A program made the position numbers and the translations under genes. The notes under the pieces are model-generated. The model had not been told where the DNA came from. It did not search any database and saw only the letters and a list, made by a program, of their open reading frames with translations. A DNA stretch of 64,000 nt from Nakamurella sp. A5-74. GTDB lineage: Bacteria; Actinomycetota; Actinomycetes; Mycobacteriales; Nakamurellaceae. The stretch's first letter is position 1. Each line of letters starts with the position of its first letter. Positions 54,132 to 62,930 of this stretch are shown piece after piece. The stretch spans positions 2,852,001 to 2,916,000 of the forward strand of contig NZ_CP159218.1 of the NCBI RefSeq assembly GCF_040438885.1, written 5' to 3'.

Positions 54132-55256
54132 ATGAGAGTTCGGGACTACCTCAACCCGATGCACGGTTGGCGTGAGGCCAGTGACGTCGAGAAGGTCCGG
54201 GTGTACACCCGACAGTCCTTTCTCATGATCGTCGCCGGGGTGACCATCGCCCTGACAACCCAGGCCGTGCACGACCGCGACCACGTCGCCGTGGCGGCGG
54301 CACTGGTGTGTGCCGCTGCCACTGTGGTGATCCTGCGACGCACGCCGCGACTGGGCGGTACGACGGCGGGCAGCATCGGCGTTCCGCTGATCGCCCTCGG
54401 GGTGGCCACCGCAACGCTTTCGGTGTTCGGCAGCATGCAGAGCATCCTGTGGACGGCGGTCCTGGTCACCACTGCAATTGCTGCGCACCTCGACCGGCGG
54501 TGGTCGATCGCAGCTGTGGTCGGCCCGGGGGCACTGGCCGCTGCGCTCGGAGCAACGGCCGTGCAGGCAGTGTTCCTCGGACTCTCGATCGCGTTCATGA
54601 CGGCGACCGTCAGACTCTCCATGTGGTTGCTGCAGATCGTGGCCGAACTCGATGCCACCCGGAACGCAGCGGCCGCACTGTCGGTGGCGGAGGAGCGATT
54701 GCGCTTCGCACGCGACCTGCATGACGTGGTGGGGCGCGCGCTTTCTGCCATCGCGGTCAAGAGTGAGTTGGCGGCAACTCTCGCCAGACGCGACGACGAC
54801 CGAGCTGCCGCGCAGATGGACGAAGTTCGCGCACTGGCGCACGATTTCATGAAGGACGCCCGAGAACTGGTGCGTGGCTATCGCACGATCGACGTGGCCT
54901 CCGAGATCGTCGGTGCGCGAGAACTGTTGTCCTCCGCAGGGATTCGCACGGAGCTCGTCGGCGACGTGATGACCGTTCCACCCGACGCGGCCGAGCCGGC
55001 GGCTTGGGTGGTTCGTGAGGGTGTGACGAACATTCTGCGTCACTCCCGGGCCACCTACTGCCGCATGGAGTTCGACGTCACCGGCATCCGGATCGTCAAC
55101 GACGCACCCGCGCCGACGGGCAGTGCTGACGGAGGCACGGGCCTGAGTGGGCTGCGCGAGCGGTTGACCGCAGTCGGTGGCCGGCTGAGCGTCACCACGG
55201 ATTCGAGGACATTCGCCCTGACTGCCCATTTCCCGTCATCGGAGGCGCTCCCATGA
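54132..55256 (+). CDS. Sensor histidine kinase, HisKA_3 (NarL/DesK type)
   Basis: 374 aa. Five or so membrane helices in the first 175 residues with very short loops, so it probably senses within the membrane, perhaps through the ABC permease. HisKA_3 dimerisation helix with His197 in RFARDLHDVVGRALSAIAVK. ATPase: WVVREGVTNILRHSRA (N box) and GGTGLSGLRERLTAVGG (G box). ATG 54132; TGA overlaps the regulator ATG. Partner is the response regulator next to it. Confidence 0.92.
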   Translation: MRVRDYLNPMHGWREASDVEKVRVYTRQSFLMIVAGVTIALTTQAVHDRDHVAVAAALVCAAATVVILRRTPRLGGTTAGSIGVPLIALGVATATLSVFGSMQSILWTAVLVTTAIAAHLDRRWSIAAVVGPGALAAALGATAVQAVFLGLSIAFMTATVRLSMWLLQIVAELDATRNAAAALSVAEERLRFARDLHDVVGRALSAIAVKSELAATLARRDDDRAAAQMDEVRALAHDFMKDARELVRGYRTIDVASEIVGARELLSSAGIRTELVGDVMTVPPDAAEPAAWVVREGVTNILRHSRATYCRMEFDVTGIRIVNDAPAPTGSADGGTGLSGLRERLTAVGGRLSVTTDSRTFALTAHFPSSEALP

Positions 55257-55858
55257 TCAGAGTTCTACTGGTCGACGACGAGAACCTGATCCGGACGGCG
55301 CTCGCCACCATGCTCGATCTCGAGAGCGACGTGGAGATCGTCGGCCAGGCGGATTCCGGCGAGACCGCGCTGGCCGGGATACAAGGGTGGAGGCCCGATG
55401 TCGCGGTGCTCGACCTGCAGCTCGGCGGGATCGACGGCATCGAGACGGCCCAGCGGATCACGGGACTGGTGCCCCGGTGCGCCTCCATCATCGTCACCAG
55501 CCACGGTCGGCCCGGATATCTGAAGAAGGCCCTGGCAGCCGGGGTGCGCGGGTTCCTACCGAAGACCACGTCGGCGGCCACCTTGGCCGATGTGGTGCGG
55601 ACCGTCCATGCCGGCGGCCGCTACGTCGATCCCGCCTTGGCCGCGGAAGCGATCGGGGCAGGCGACTCACCCCTCACACCGCGAGAGGCCGACGTTCTCG
55701 AGTACGCGGCGGACGGCGCTTCGATAGCGGAGATAGCCCAGCGCGCGCACCTCTCCCCTGGAACGACCCGGAACTATCTGTCCGCTGCAGCCACGAAGCT
55801 CGGCGCCGTCAACAGGCACGAGGCGAGCGCAGTAGCCCGTCGGCACGGCTGGATCTGA
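55253..55858 (+). CDS. NarL/LuxR-type response regulator
   Basis: 201 aa. Complete receiver: acidic pair Asp8-Asp9 in LLVDDENL, phospho-acceptor Asp54 in VAVLDLQLGG, Thr/Ser in VTSHGR and Lys in FLPKTTSA. LuxR-type HTH at about 140-200: LTPREADVLEYAADGASIAEIAQRAHLSPGTTRNYLSAAATKLGAVNRHEA. Probably activates its own operon in answer to the transporter's substrate. Overlaps the kinase gene by four bases. Confidence 0.93.
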   Translation: MIRVLLVDDENLIRTALATMLDLESDVEIVGQADSGETALAGIQGWRPDVAVLDLQLGGIDGIETAQRITGLVPRCASIIVTSHGRPGYLKKALAAGVRGFLPKTTSAATLADVVRTVHAGGRYVDPALAAEAIGAGDSPLTPREADVLEYAADGASIAEIAQRAHLSPGTTRNYLSAAATKLGAVNRHEASAVARRHGWI

Positions 55859-55943
55859 CCGGAACCGTTGCACCACAGGAGTTCTGGCACCAGCCGTCGG
55901 CGCCGTGACCGGATGCTCCCAGGCTTCCCCCGCCTGGACACCC

Positions 55944-55959
55944 GGCCGACGAGTCGGCC
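55944..55959. terminator. Hairpin between convergent genes
   Basis: GGCCGAC-ga-GTCGGCC, between the response regulator and gltX. The loop is short; effective stem is six base pairs. Confidence 0.45.
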
Positions 55960-55966
55960 CGGAACA

Positions 55967-57478
55967 TCAGAGCGTGTCGCGCAGCAACGCCAACCGGGTG
56001 AGCGTCTCGTCCCTGCCGAGGATCTCCATCGACTCGAACAGCGGCGGCGAGATGCGCACCCCCGACACGGCCGACCGGATCGGGGTGAAGGCCACCTTCG
56101 GCTTCAGCTCCAAACCGTCGATCACGGCAGCCCTGATGGCACTCTCGATGTTCTCGGTCGTCCACTCGTCCACCGGCTCCAGGGCAGCGATCGTCGCCGT
56201 CAGCACCTCGGCGGCGCCGTCCTTGAGCTGGGCGCGGGCATCATCGGCGATCTGCAGGTCGGCCGCCGCAGTGAAGAACGGTCGGACGTAACCCGGTGCC
56301 TCGCTGAGCAGCACCAGGCGGGTCTGGATCAACTCGGCGATGGCCGCCAGCTTCTCCCTGTCTGCGCCCTGCGGAGCCTCGGCGAAGACTTCGTCACGGA
56401 CGCAGAACGGGATGATCGCGTCGATGAACGTCTCGCGATCCAGCTCGCGGATGTAGGTGCCGTTGAGCCAGTCCAGCTTCTTCAGGTCGAAGATCGGGCC
56501 GGCCGAACTCACCTTGCTCCAGTCGAAGCGCTCCGCGAACTCCTCGAACGTCATCATTTCGCGTTCGGTGACGACGCCCTCGTCGTCGGTGGTGATGATC
56601 GGCGGATAGCCCAGCAGCGCCAGGAAGTTGATCAACGCCTGCGGCAGGTAACCCTGCTCGGCGAACCAGGTGAGCCTGGCCGCCGGGTTCTTGCGCTTGG
56701 AGATCTTCGACTTGTCGGTGTTGCGCAGCAACGGCATGTGCGCGAAGACCGGCTCGTCGAGCCCCAACCACCGGTACAGCAGCAGGTGCTTCGGGGTGGA
56801 GGAGATCCACTCCTCCCCGCGCACGACGTGGGTGATGCCCATCAGGTGATCGTCGACCACCACTGCCAGGTGATAGGTCGGGAAGCCGTCGGCCTTGAGG
56901 ATCACCTGGTCGTCCGGCATCGGTGCGTTGACCTCGCCGCGGATCAGGTCGGTGAAGCGGATCGGCGCATCCTTCGGCACCAGCATCCGCACCACCGGGA
57001 TCTCCGAGAAGCCGGGCAAGGTCGCGCGCTGCTCGGCGGTCTTGCCGTAGCACAGTCGGTCATACCCGGTGGGGCGCTTGGCCTTCTGCTGCGCCTCGCG
57101 CATCTGCGTCAGTCGCTCGGGGGTGCACCAGCACCGGTAGGCGTTGCCCTGCTCGATGAGCTGCTCGACGAACGGGCGGTAGGTCTCCAGCCGCTCCGAC
57201 TGCCGGTACGGCTCACACGGGCCGCCGATGTCCGGACCCTCGTCCCATTGCAGCCCGAGCCAGTGCAGCATGTCGTACAGCTGCTGCTCGGAGTCCTCCC
57301 GGAAGCGTGCCCGGTCGGTGTCCTCGATCCGCAGCAGGAAGCGGCCGCCGACATTCCGGGCGAATGCCAGGTTGAACAGCGCCATGTAGGCGGTGCCGAC
57401 GTGCGGATCGCCGGTGGGCGAGGGTGCGACGCGGACACGGACGGTGCCGGGCAGGATCCCGGAAGCATTCTCAGTCAT
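55967..57478 (-). CDS. gltX: Glutamyl-tRNA synthetase
   Basis: 503 aa class I synthetase that charges tRNA-Glu. Opening RVRVAPSPTGDPHVGTAYMALFNLAFAR holds the HIGH-type motif (HVGT); the second is KISKRKN. The zinc-like region of residues about 100-140 has a CWC arrangement (YRCWCTPERL), and the anticodon-binding helices follow. Most actinobacteria lack GlnRS and use this enzyme with GatCAB to form Gln-tRNA, so it is probably non-discriminating; that is inference. ATG 57478, nine bases after TAGGAT. Confidence 0.95.
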   Translation of the reverse strand: MTENASGILPGTVRVRVAPSPTGDPHVGTAYMALFNLAFARNVGGRFLLRIEDTDRARFREDSEQQLYDMLHWLGLQWDEGPDIGGPCEPYRQSERLETYRPFVEQLIEQGNAYRCWCTPERLTQMREAQQKAKRPTGYDRLCYGKTAEQRATLPGFSEIPVVRMLVPKDAPIRFTDLIRGEVNAPMPDDQVILKADGFPTYHLAVVVDDHLMGITHVVRGEEWISSTPKHLLLYRWLGLDEPVFAHMPLLRNTDKSKISKRKNPAARLTWFAEQGYLPQALINFLALLGYPPIITTDDEGVVTEREMMTFEEFAERFDWSKVSSAGPIFDLKKLDWLNGTYIRELDRETFIDAIIPFCVRDEVFAEAPQGADREKLAAIAELIQTRLVLLSEAPGYVRPFFTAAADLQIADDARAQLKDGAAEVLTATIAALEPVDEWTTENIESAIRAAVIDGLELKPKVAFTPIRSAVSGVRISPPLFESMEILGRDETLTRLALLRDTL

Positions 57479-57769
57479 GACCCGTCGATCCTATTAGTCC
57501 CCGCGGCGCCTGGCCCACACAGCAGAGGGCGGTGGTGTGCCGGGTCCCGCCCGGCGGGCCACCACCTTCGACAACTCGAACAGAGACCCGCGGTGGACGA
57601 GCAGTAACCCTCGGCGGGCGTGATCTGGCGAGCGTGTCGAGACCCGGCAAGAAACGCGACACCACCGGTGATCGAGCGACCGAGGAACGAGGGAGTCGAG
57701 ATCCCGATGAGTTCACGACGGAGTCCTGACACGCTCGTTCTCGCTGCTCGACCAGCGTCGGACCGCCAG
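57479..57769. other. Intergenic region with dispersed repeats
   Basis: 291 bases. It contains repeat copy C (57667-57705), a partial second half near 57732-57757 (acacgctcgttctcgctgct), and an inverted GGTGGTG/CACCACC pair around 57530-57565. TAGGAT (complement of 57488-57493) may be the gltX -10. No gene. Confidence 0.6.
57667..57705. repeat. Dispersed intergenic repeat, copy C (inverted)
   Basis: ggtgatcgagcgaccgagg then aacgagggagtcgagatcc; the reverse complement of the family at 11398 and 41266, about 39 bases. Confidence 0.65.
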
Positions 57770-58876
57770 TCAGCGCCAGGCGCCGCGCTCGTACTGGGGC
57801 GGGTAGGGCAGGTCGTGGTGCCCGACGCCCAGCTCGTGGCCGGCCCGGAGCGGCCAGGACGGTTCCCGCAGGCCGGCCCTGGCGACGAAGATCGCGTCGG
57901 CATCACCCCGCTCGAGGATCTGCTCGGCCTGCGCGGGCTCGGTGATCATCCCGACTGCGGCCACCGGGACGCCGCCCGTGGCGCGCACCTGCCGCGCGAA
58001 GGGCACCTGGTACCCCGGACCGACGGTGATCTGCTGCTCGGCCACGGCGCCGCCGGACGACACGTCCACCAGATCAACACCGCGCTGAGCGAGCTGCTGG
58101 GAGATCCGGGCGGTCTGCTCGACGTCCCAACCTCCCTCTGCCCAGTCGCTCGCCGAGAACCTGACGAACAGCAGCGACTCCGCAGGGAGCACCGCCCGCA
58201 CCGCGTCGACCGTCTCGACCAGCAGCCGGGTCCGCCCCGCGAAGTCGCCGCCGTAGCGGTCGTCGCGATCATTCACCAACGGCGAGAGGAACTGGTGCAG
58301 CAGATAACCGTGCGCTGCATGCAGTTCGACGACATCGAACCCGGCCAGCACCGCGCGCTCCGCCGCCGCGGCAAACTGTGCTGGGAGCGCCGCCACCTCG
58401 TCGGTGTCCAGACGACGGGGCGCCGCATACCCGGTGAAGGCGTGGTCGGTGGACGAGACGGTCAGCCAGCCGTTGTGCTCTGCGGGCACCGATCCGGTGT
58501 GGTCGTCGAACGGTCGGTAGGTGGAGGCCTTGCGGCCGGCGTGGGCGAGCTGGATCGCCGGCACCGCGCCCTGGGCGCGGATGAAAGTGGCGATCCGCTG
58601 CCACTGCTGCTGCTGCGCCTCGTTCCAGATGCCGGCGTCCTGCGGGCTGATCCGACCCTCCGGGACGATCGCCGCCGCCTCGGTCATCACCAGGCCGTAG
58701 CCGCCGCTGGCATGAGCACCGAGGTGCACCAGGTGCCAGTCGGTCGGGATGCCGTCGCGGGCTTCGCAGCTGTACTGGCACATCGGCGCCAGCCAGATGC
58801 GGTTGCGGGCGGTGACGCCGCGCAGCGTCAGGGGTCGGAACAGTTCGGGGGTCGTCGATGCAGTGGTCACAGTCAC
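57770..58876 (-). CDS. Old Yellow Enzyme, YqjM/NamA-like NADH:flavin oxidoreductase
   Basis: 368 aa FMN enzyme that reduces activated C=C bonds. LAPMCQYSCEARDG has the Cys of the YqjM class in its redox-sensing position; AHASGGYGLVMTEAAAI, IQLAHAGRKAST, HAAHGYLLHQFLSPLVNDRDDRYGG (His-Ala-Ala-His substrate site) and FVARAGLREPSWPLRAG are all standard. Natural substrate unknown; detoxification of enals, nitro compounds or quinones is usual. GTG 58876. Follows the citrate synthase gene on the same strand by 66 bases. Confidence 0.93.
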   Translation of the reverse strand: MTVTTASTTPELFRPLTLRGVTARNRIWLAPMCQYSCEARDGIPTDWHLVHLGAHASGGYGLVMTEAAAIVPEGRISPQDAGIWNEAQQQQWQRIATFIRAQGAVPAIQLAHAGRKASTYRPFDDHTGSVPAEHNGWLTVSSTDHAFTGYAAPRRLDTDEVAALPAQFAAAAERAVLAGFDVVELHAAHGYLLHQFLSPLVNDRDDRYGGDFAGRTRLLVETVDAVRAVLPAESLLFVRFSASDWAEGGWDVEQTARISQQLAQRGVDLVDVSSGGAVAEQQITVGPGYQVPFARQVRATGGVPVAAVGMITEPAQAEQILERGDADAIFVARAGLREPSWPLRAGHELGVGHHDLPYPPQYERGAWR

Positions 58877-58942
58877 CCCAGGGGCAACTCGACGACGCGA
58901 CCCGATGTTCCGACCCCCGGGTTCGTCGGGCCCGGGCGGGCG

Positions 58943-60160
58943 TCAGCGGGACAGCGCGGGTACCGGGATCGGCGGGGGTTCGCCGATGTAGGCGGCGCTC
59001 GGGCGGATGATCTTGCGGCCGCGGGCCTCCTCCAGGATGTGCGCGCACCACCCGACCACCCGGCTCACGGTGAAGGTGGGGGTGAACATCGACCGCGGAA
59101 TACCGCACTGCTCCATCACCACGCCGGCGTAGAACTCCACGTTGACCGGGAGCGACCTGCCTGGTTTCAGTTCGGCAAGCGCGGCGAGCACCTGTTGCTC
59201 GACCTCGGTGGCGAACTCGATCAGCTCTCCCCCGAGCCCGCGGCCGATCTCCCGCAGCATCCGGGCCCGGGGGTCTTCGGTGCGGTAGACGGCATGACCG
59301 AATCCCATGATCCGGTCCCCACGCCCGACGGTGTCGTGCACCCAGTCGCGGGCGCGGTCGATGCTGCCGATCTCGTCCAAGCCGTCGAGTGCGCGGTCCG
59401 GGGCCCCGCCGTGCAACGGACCCAGGAAGGTGCCGATGGCGGCGCACACCGCAGAGGAAAGGTCCGAGCCCGCTGAGGCGACTGTCCGGGCGGTGAAGGT
59501 GGAGGCGTTGAAGCCGTGGTCGACGGTCGATGTCAGGTAGGCGCCGATGGCAGCCACGTGCGCCGCGGTCGGTTCCTCGCCCGTGACTGCACGCAGCCAG
59601 TACTCGGCCGTCGACAACGACGGATCCACCTCGACCACCGGCAGTCCGAGGCGGTGCCGGTGGAGCCGGGACAGCAGGACCGGGGTCACTGCGCAGACCC
59701 GCAGTGCAGCGGCCGGTCGGTCTGCCTCCTCCGATCCCCACAGCGGGACGGTGTCGTCCCGCGCGGCGAGATATGACAGTGCGGTCCGCAGCGCCGGGAG
59801 CGGGTGGAAGTGCTGCCCCGCAGCGGCAATCGTCGGCAACAACCGGTCGAGGTCGTCCGGGATCTCCCGCAGCGCGGCGACCTGCGCGCAGAACGACGCC
59901 GACTCGGCAGCGTCCGGAAGACGGCCGTGGACCATCAGGAACCAGACGTCCTCGAAGCTGCGTGATTGCGCGAGCTCGACCGCCGAGTACGGCCCGTAGT
60001 GGTAGAAACCCTCGGTGCCGCGCACATCACCGATCTCCGTGGTCGCCACCACCACGCCGGCCAGACCCGCTGGCACATCGAGGGTCCCGCTGCCGGTCGC
60101 GGCGCCGCCGACGCCGCGGCCGGGGTCCGTCCGGGGTACTGCCTGGTCTGTCGTCGTCAT
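58943..60160 (-). CDS. Citrate/2-methylcitrate synthase family enzyme (type II-like, Glu at catalytic Asp position)
   Basis: 405 aa. Citrate synthase large domain: VDHGFNASTFTARTVAS (first His), GPLHGGAPDRALDG (second His), MGFGHAVYRTEDPRA and the C-terminal strand SLPVNVEFYAGVVMEQCGIP, where the catalytic Asp of classical enzymes is Glu. Both His are kept. Typical of the shorter actinobacterial citrate synthase 2 group; it may make citrate or methylcitrate. ATG 60160 has AGGAGG upstream, so the longer frame was not used. Divergent from the HTH-bearing paralogue with two inverted repeats between them. Confidence 0.9.
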   Translation of the reverse strand: MTTTDQAVPRTDPGRGVGGAATGSGTLDVPAGLAGVVVATTEIGDVRGTEGFYHYGPYSAVELAQSRSFEDVWFLMVHGRLPDAAESASFCAQVAALREIPDDLDRLLPTIAAAGQHFHPLPALRTALSYLAARDDTVPLWGSEEADRPAAALRVCAVTPVLLSRLHRHRLGLPVVEVDPSLSTAEYWLRAVTGEEPTAAHVAAIGAYLTSTVDHGFNASTFTARTVASAGSDLSSAVCAAIGTFLGPLHGGAPDRALDGLDEIGSIDRARDWVHDTVGRGDRIMGFGHAVYRTEDPRARMLREIGRGLGGELIEFATEVEQQVLAALAELKPGRSLPVNVEFYAGVVMEQCGIPRSMFTPTFTVSRVVGWCAHILEEARGRKIIRPSAAYIGEPPPIPVPALSR

Positions 60161-60197
60161 CGGGATCGACCTCCTGTCGCCTCCACCGTGCGCCAGA

Positions 60198-60230
60198 CAT
60201 TGATCGGGTGTCAATGTTGATCAGATCAAC
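60198..60230. promoter_or_regulatory. Operator-like overlapping inverted repeats between the citrate synthase genes
   Basis: CATTGA-n7-TCAATG at 60198-60216, then GTTGATC-a-GATCAAC at 60216-60230, a perfect 7-base-arm palindrome. Both cover the promoters of the divergent genes and both contain TTGATC/GATCAA or TTGA/TCAA words. Confidence 0.75.
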
Positions 60231-60231
60231 C

Positions 60232-60237
60232 TAGGAT
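60232..60237 (+). promoter_or_regulatory. -10 hexamer TAGGAT of the HTH-citrate synthase gene
   Basis: Seven bases before the GTG at 60245 and two bases after the palindrome, so a protein bound there would block it. Confidence 0.55.
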
Positions 60238-60244
60238 CGCAGGA

Positions 60245-61459
60245 GTGGACACCGCTCCAGCAGTTGCACCGCTTCCAGATCACCTGAGCACCGCGCAGGT
60301 GGCGAAACTGCTCGGCATCAAGCGGGAGACGGTCTACGCCTACGTCAGCCGCGGACTGCTTCCCAGGGTCACGATCCCCGGTCGACGCGGCTCGTGGTTC
60401 CGCAGCGATCAGGTGGAAGCATTGCAGCGCAACGCCTCTCGCCCTGTGCACAGCGGTCTGGCCGAACGGATCAGAACCCGGATCACGCTGCTGACGGACG
60501 ACGCACAGTACTACCGTGGGCTGGACGTACGCGAGCTCGCCGACACCCGTTCGTTCCCCGAGGTCTGTGCGCTGCTCTGGGAATCCGGTGCCGTACACAT
60601 CCCGGTGGTCGCCGAGAACTCGCAGCCGTCCGCCGACCCGATGATGCGTCCGATCGATGTGATCCGTGCCGCACTCGGGCTCGACGCCGCGCGACAGACC
60701 GTGCGCGGAGACCTCAGTCGCGACGGAGTGGTCCGGACTGCAGGCGAGCACATCGGCGCCGCCGTCGCCGCACTCCCACTGCTGGGCCGACCGCTCGGAC
60801 GACGAAAGCACCAGCTCGATCCGGTGACCGCCGGCCTGTGGCCCCGACTCACCCGGCAGCGCGCCGACCCACACCGGCTGGCCGTGCTGCGGGCCGCACT
60901 CGTACTGCTGGCCGACCACGAACTGGCGGCATCGACGACCGCTGCGCGGGTCGCCGCCAGCGTCCGGACCGATATCAGTGGCGTGATGCTGGCCGCACTC
61001 GGAGCCATGGACAGCCCGCTGCACGGCGGCGCTCCGGCCACGGCGCGCCGGCTGCTGCAGGAGGCCGTGCGCGATCCCGACGCGGTGATCAGCACCCACC
61101 TCGCCGAGAACCGCCGCCCGGCCGGCTTCGGGCATCTGGTCTACCGGGAGCAGGATCCGCGCGCGGAGCACCTGCTCGCCGGGATCCGGGTGCTGCCCGG
61201 GATCGATGCCCACCTGCGGTCGGTGTCGACACGCCTGGTCGACGAATGGCGGACCAGGCGAGGCTGGTTCCCCAACACCGACTTCGCCCTCGCGCTGTTC
61301 GCCGAGGCGACCCAGCAGCGGGACGGCGCCGGCGAGGCGGTGTTCACCATCGCGCGACTGGCGGGCTGGACGGCGCACGCGCTGGAGGAGTACCAGGAGG
61401 AACCGATGCGCTTCCGCCTGCACGCCGTCTACGTCGGACCACGACCTGGCGATCGCTGA
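60245..61459 (+). CDS. Citrate synthase-domain protein with N-terminal HTH (probable metabolite-sensing regulator)
   Basis: 404 aa. Residues about 14-60 are a MerR/excisionase-type HTH: LSTAQVAKLLGIKRETVYAYVSRGLLPRVTIPGRRGSWFRSDQVEAL. From about 75 a citrate synthase fold follows: YYRGLDVRELA, then LLADHELAASTTAARVAAS (first His), SPLHGGAPATARRLLQEA (second His), AGFGHLVYREQDPRAEHLL and WFPNTDFALALFAEA, keeping Asp at the catalytic position. It may therefore bind oxaloacetate or acyl-CoA and possibly still catalyse. It is divergent from a second citrate synthase; the palindromes between suggest autoregulation and control of that gene. Leaderless GTG start. Confidence 0.88.
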   Translation: MDTAPAVAPLPDHLSTAQVAKLLGIKRETVYAYVSRGLLPRVTIPGRRGSWFRSDQVEALQRNASRPVHSGLAERIRTRITLLTDDAQYYRGLDVRELADTRSFPEVCALLWESGAVHIPVVAENSQPSADPMMRPIDVIRAALGLDAARQTVRGDLSRDGVVRTAGEHIGAAVAALPLLGRPLGRRKHQLDPVTAGLWPRLTRQRADPHRLAVLRAALVLLADHELAASTTAARVAASVRTDISGVMLAALGAMDSPLHGGAPATARRLLQEAVRDPDAVISTHLAENRRPAGFGHLVYREQDPRAEHLLAGIRVLPGIDAHLRSVSTRLVDEWRTRRGWFPNTDFALALFAEATQQRDGAGEAVFTIARLAGWTAHALEEYQEEPMRFRLHAVYVGPRPGDR

Positions 61460-61532
61460 GCACCTGCCGCCCGCGACACCTCAACCAGGGTGCCGGCGAA
61501 CACGGACGTGCCCGGGCGAGCAGGCCGACCCC

Positions 61533-62873
61533 TCAGAGCGAGAGGTATCGCTTCAGCTCGTACGGTGTCACCTGACGGCGGTAGGCCTCCCACTCCGAGC
61601 GCTTGTTGCGCAGGAAGTAGTCGAAGACGTGCTCCCCCAACGCTTCTGCGATGAGGTCGGAGTTCTCCATCACCGTGAGCGCTGCTTCCAACGAACCAGG
61701 CAGCTTGGCCAACCCCATGGCACGACGCTCGACGTCCGGCAGCGAGGAGACGTCAGATTCGATCGGGTCCGGCAGTTCGTAGGACTCCCGGACTCCGCGC
61801 AGACCGGCCGCGAACACGACGGCGAACATCAGGTACGGGTTGCAGCCGGCATCGGGCAGTCGGAACTCGATCCGCTGGCTGGCGGAGCGTCCCGGCGAAT
61901 AGTTCGGCACCCGGACCAGCGCCGAGCGGTTGGCCTGGCCCCACGAGACAACAGTGGGCGCTTCCTCGCCGATCACCAAGCGCTTGTAGGAGTTGACCCA
62001 CTGACAACTGACGGCGGTGATCTCCGGCGCGTGCTTCAGCACGCCGGCCAGGAACGCCCGACCGGTGGCCGACATCTGGTACTCGCCGTCGGGATCGTGG
62101 AAGGCGTTCGTCTCCCCTTCGAACAGCGAGAAGTGGGTGTGCATCGCGGACCCGGGCTGGTCCGGGAACGGTTTCGGCATGAAGCTGGCGTGCACGCCCT
62201 GGGTCAGCGCCACCTCGCGGACGACATACCGGAACGACATGATGTTGTCGGCCATGGTGAGCGCGTCGGCGTAGCGCAGGTCGATCTCCTGTTGGCCGGG
62301 CGCACCCTCGTGGTGGGAGAACTCGACGGAGATGCCCATCGCCTCGAGGGTCTCGATGGCGCGGCGGCGGAAGTGCGGCGCCGTGTCGTGCGATGCCTGG
62401 TCGAAGTAACCGCCGCGGTCGGCCGGCTCGGGAGCCGTCCCGTCCTGCGGCAGGTCCTTCATCAGGAAGAACTCGAGCTCGGGGTGCACGTAACAGGTGA
62501 ACCCCATCGCGGCGGCGTCCTCCATCACCCGCCGCAGCACGTGCCGGGGATCGGCCCACGAGGGCGTTCCGTCCGGCATCGCGATGTCGCAGAACATCCG
62601 CGCCGAGTAGGACTTGCCGTCGGCGGTCTCCCACGGCAGTACCTGGAAGGTGGACGGATCCGGTTTGGCGACCATGTCCGACTCGTGCACCCGGGAGTAG
62701 CCCTCGATGGAGGACCCGTCGAAGCCGATGCCGTCGGCGAAGGCTCCCTCGAGCTCGGCCGGGGCAACTGCCACCGATTTCAGGTAGCCCAGCACGTCGG
62801 TGAACCACAACCGGACGAACCGGATGTCCCGCTCCTCCAGGGTGCGCAGGACGAACTGTTGCTGACGATCCAT
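61533..62873 (-). CDS. glnA2: GlnA2-type glutamine synthetase family enzyme
   Basis: 446 aa. Metal and substrate blocks of GSI-beta-like enzymes: GFDGSSIEGYSRV, HPELEFFLMK, HHEGAPGQQEID, SFMPKPFPDQPGSAMHTHFSLFE, NSYKRL and the Arg set in RSALVRVPNY. Start MDRQQQFVLRTLEERDIRFVRLWFTDVLGYLKS follows M. tuberculosis GlnA2 (Rv2222c) closely. The adenylylation region reads ERRAMGLAKLPGSL: no Tyr, so it should not be controlled by GlnE. In Streptomyces some GlnA-like paralogues ligate polyamines to glutamate, so the amine substrate is open. ATG 62873, six bases after TACTGT. Confidence 0.92.
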   Translation of the reverse strand: MDRQQQFVLRTLEERDIRFVRLWFTDVLGYLKSVAVAPAELEGAFADGIGFDGSSIEGYSRVHESDMVAKPDPSTFQVLPWETADGKSYSARMFCDIAMPDGTPSWADPRHVLRRVMEDAAAMGFTCYVHPELEFFLMKDLPQDGTAPEPADRGGYFDQASHDTAPHFRRRAIETLEAMGISVEFSHHEGAPGQQEIDLRYADALTMADNIMSFRYVVREVALTQGVHASFMPKPFPDQPGSAMHTHFSLFEGETNAFHDPDGEYQMSATGRAFLAGVLKHAPEITAVSCQWVNSYKRLVIGEEAPTVVSWGQANRSALVRVPNYSPGRSASQRIEFRLPDAGCNPYLMFAVVFAAGLRGVRESYELPDPIESDVSSLPDVERRAMGLAKLPGSLEAALTVMENSDLIAEALGEHVFDYFLRNKRSEWEAYRRQVTPYELKRYLSL

Positions 62874-62879
62874 GGCTCA

Positions 62880-62885
62880 ACAGTA
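62880..62885 (-). promoter_or_regulatory. -10 hexamer TACTGT of glnA2
   Basis: Six bases before the ATG at 62873. Confidence 0.5.
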
Positions 62886-62930
62886 GAGCGCCGGGTTCCC
62901 GACGAGAACAGCACGCCACCGCGTGCTGCC

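Noticed and set aside
55868-59476. Two long plus-strand frames opposite gltX, the Old Yellow Enzyme and citrate synthase
   Set aside because: Both are antisense shadows; residues are His/Gln/Arg/Gly runs without any fold pattern.
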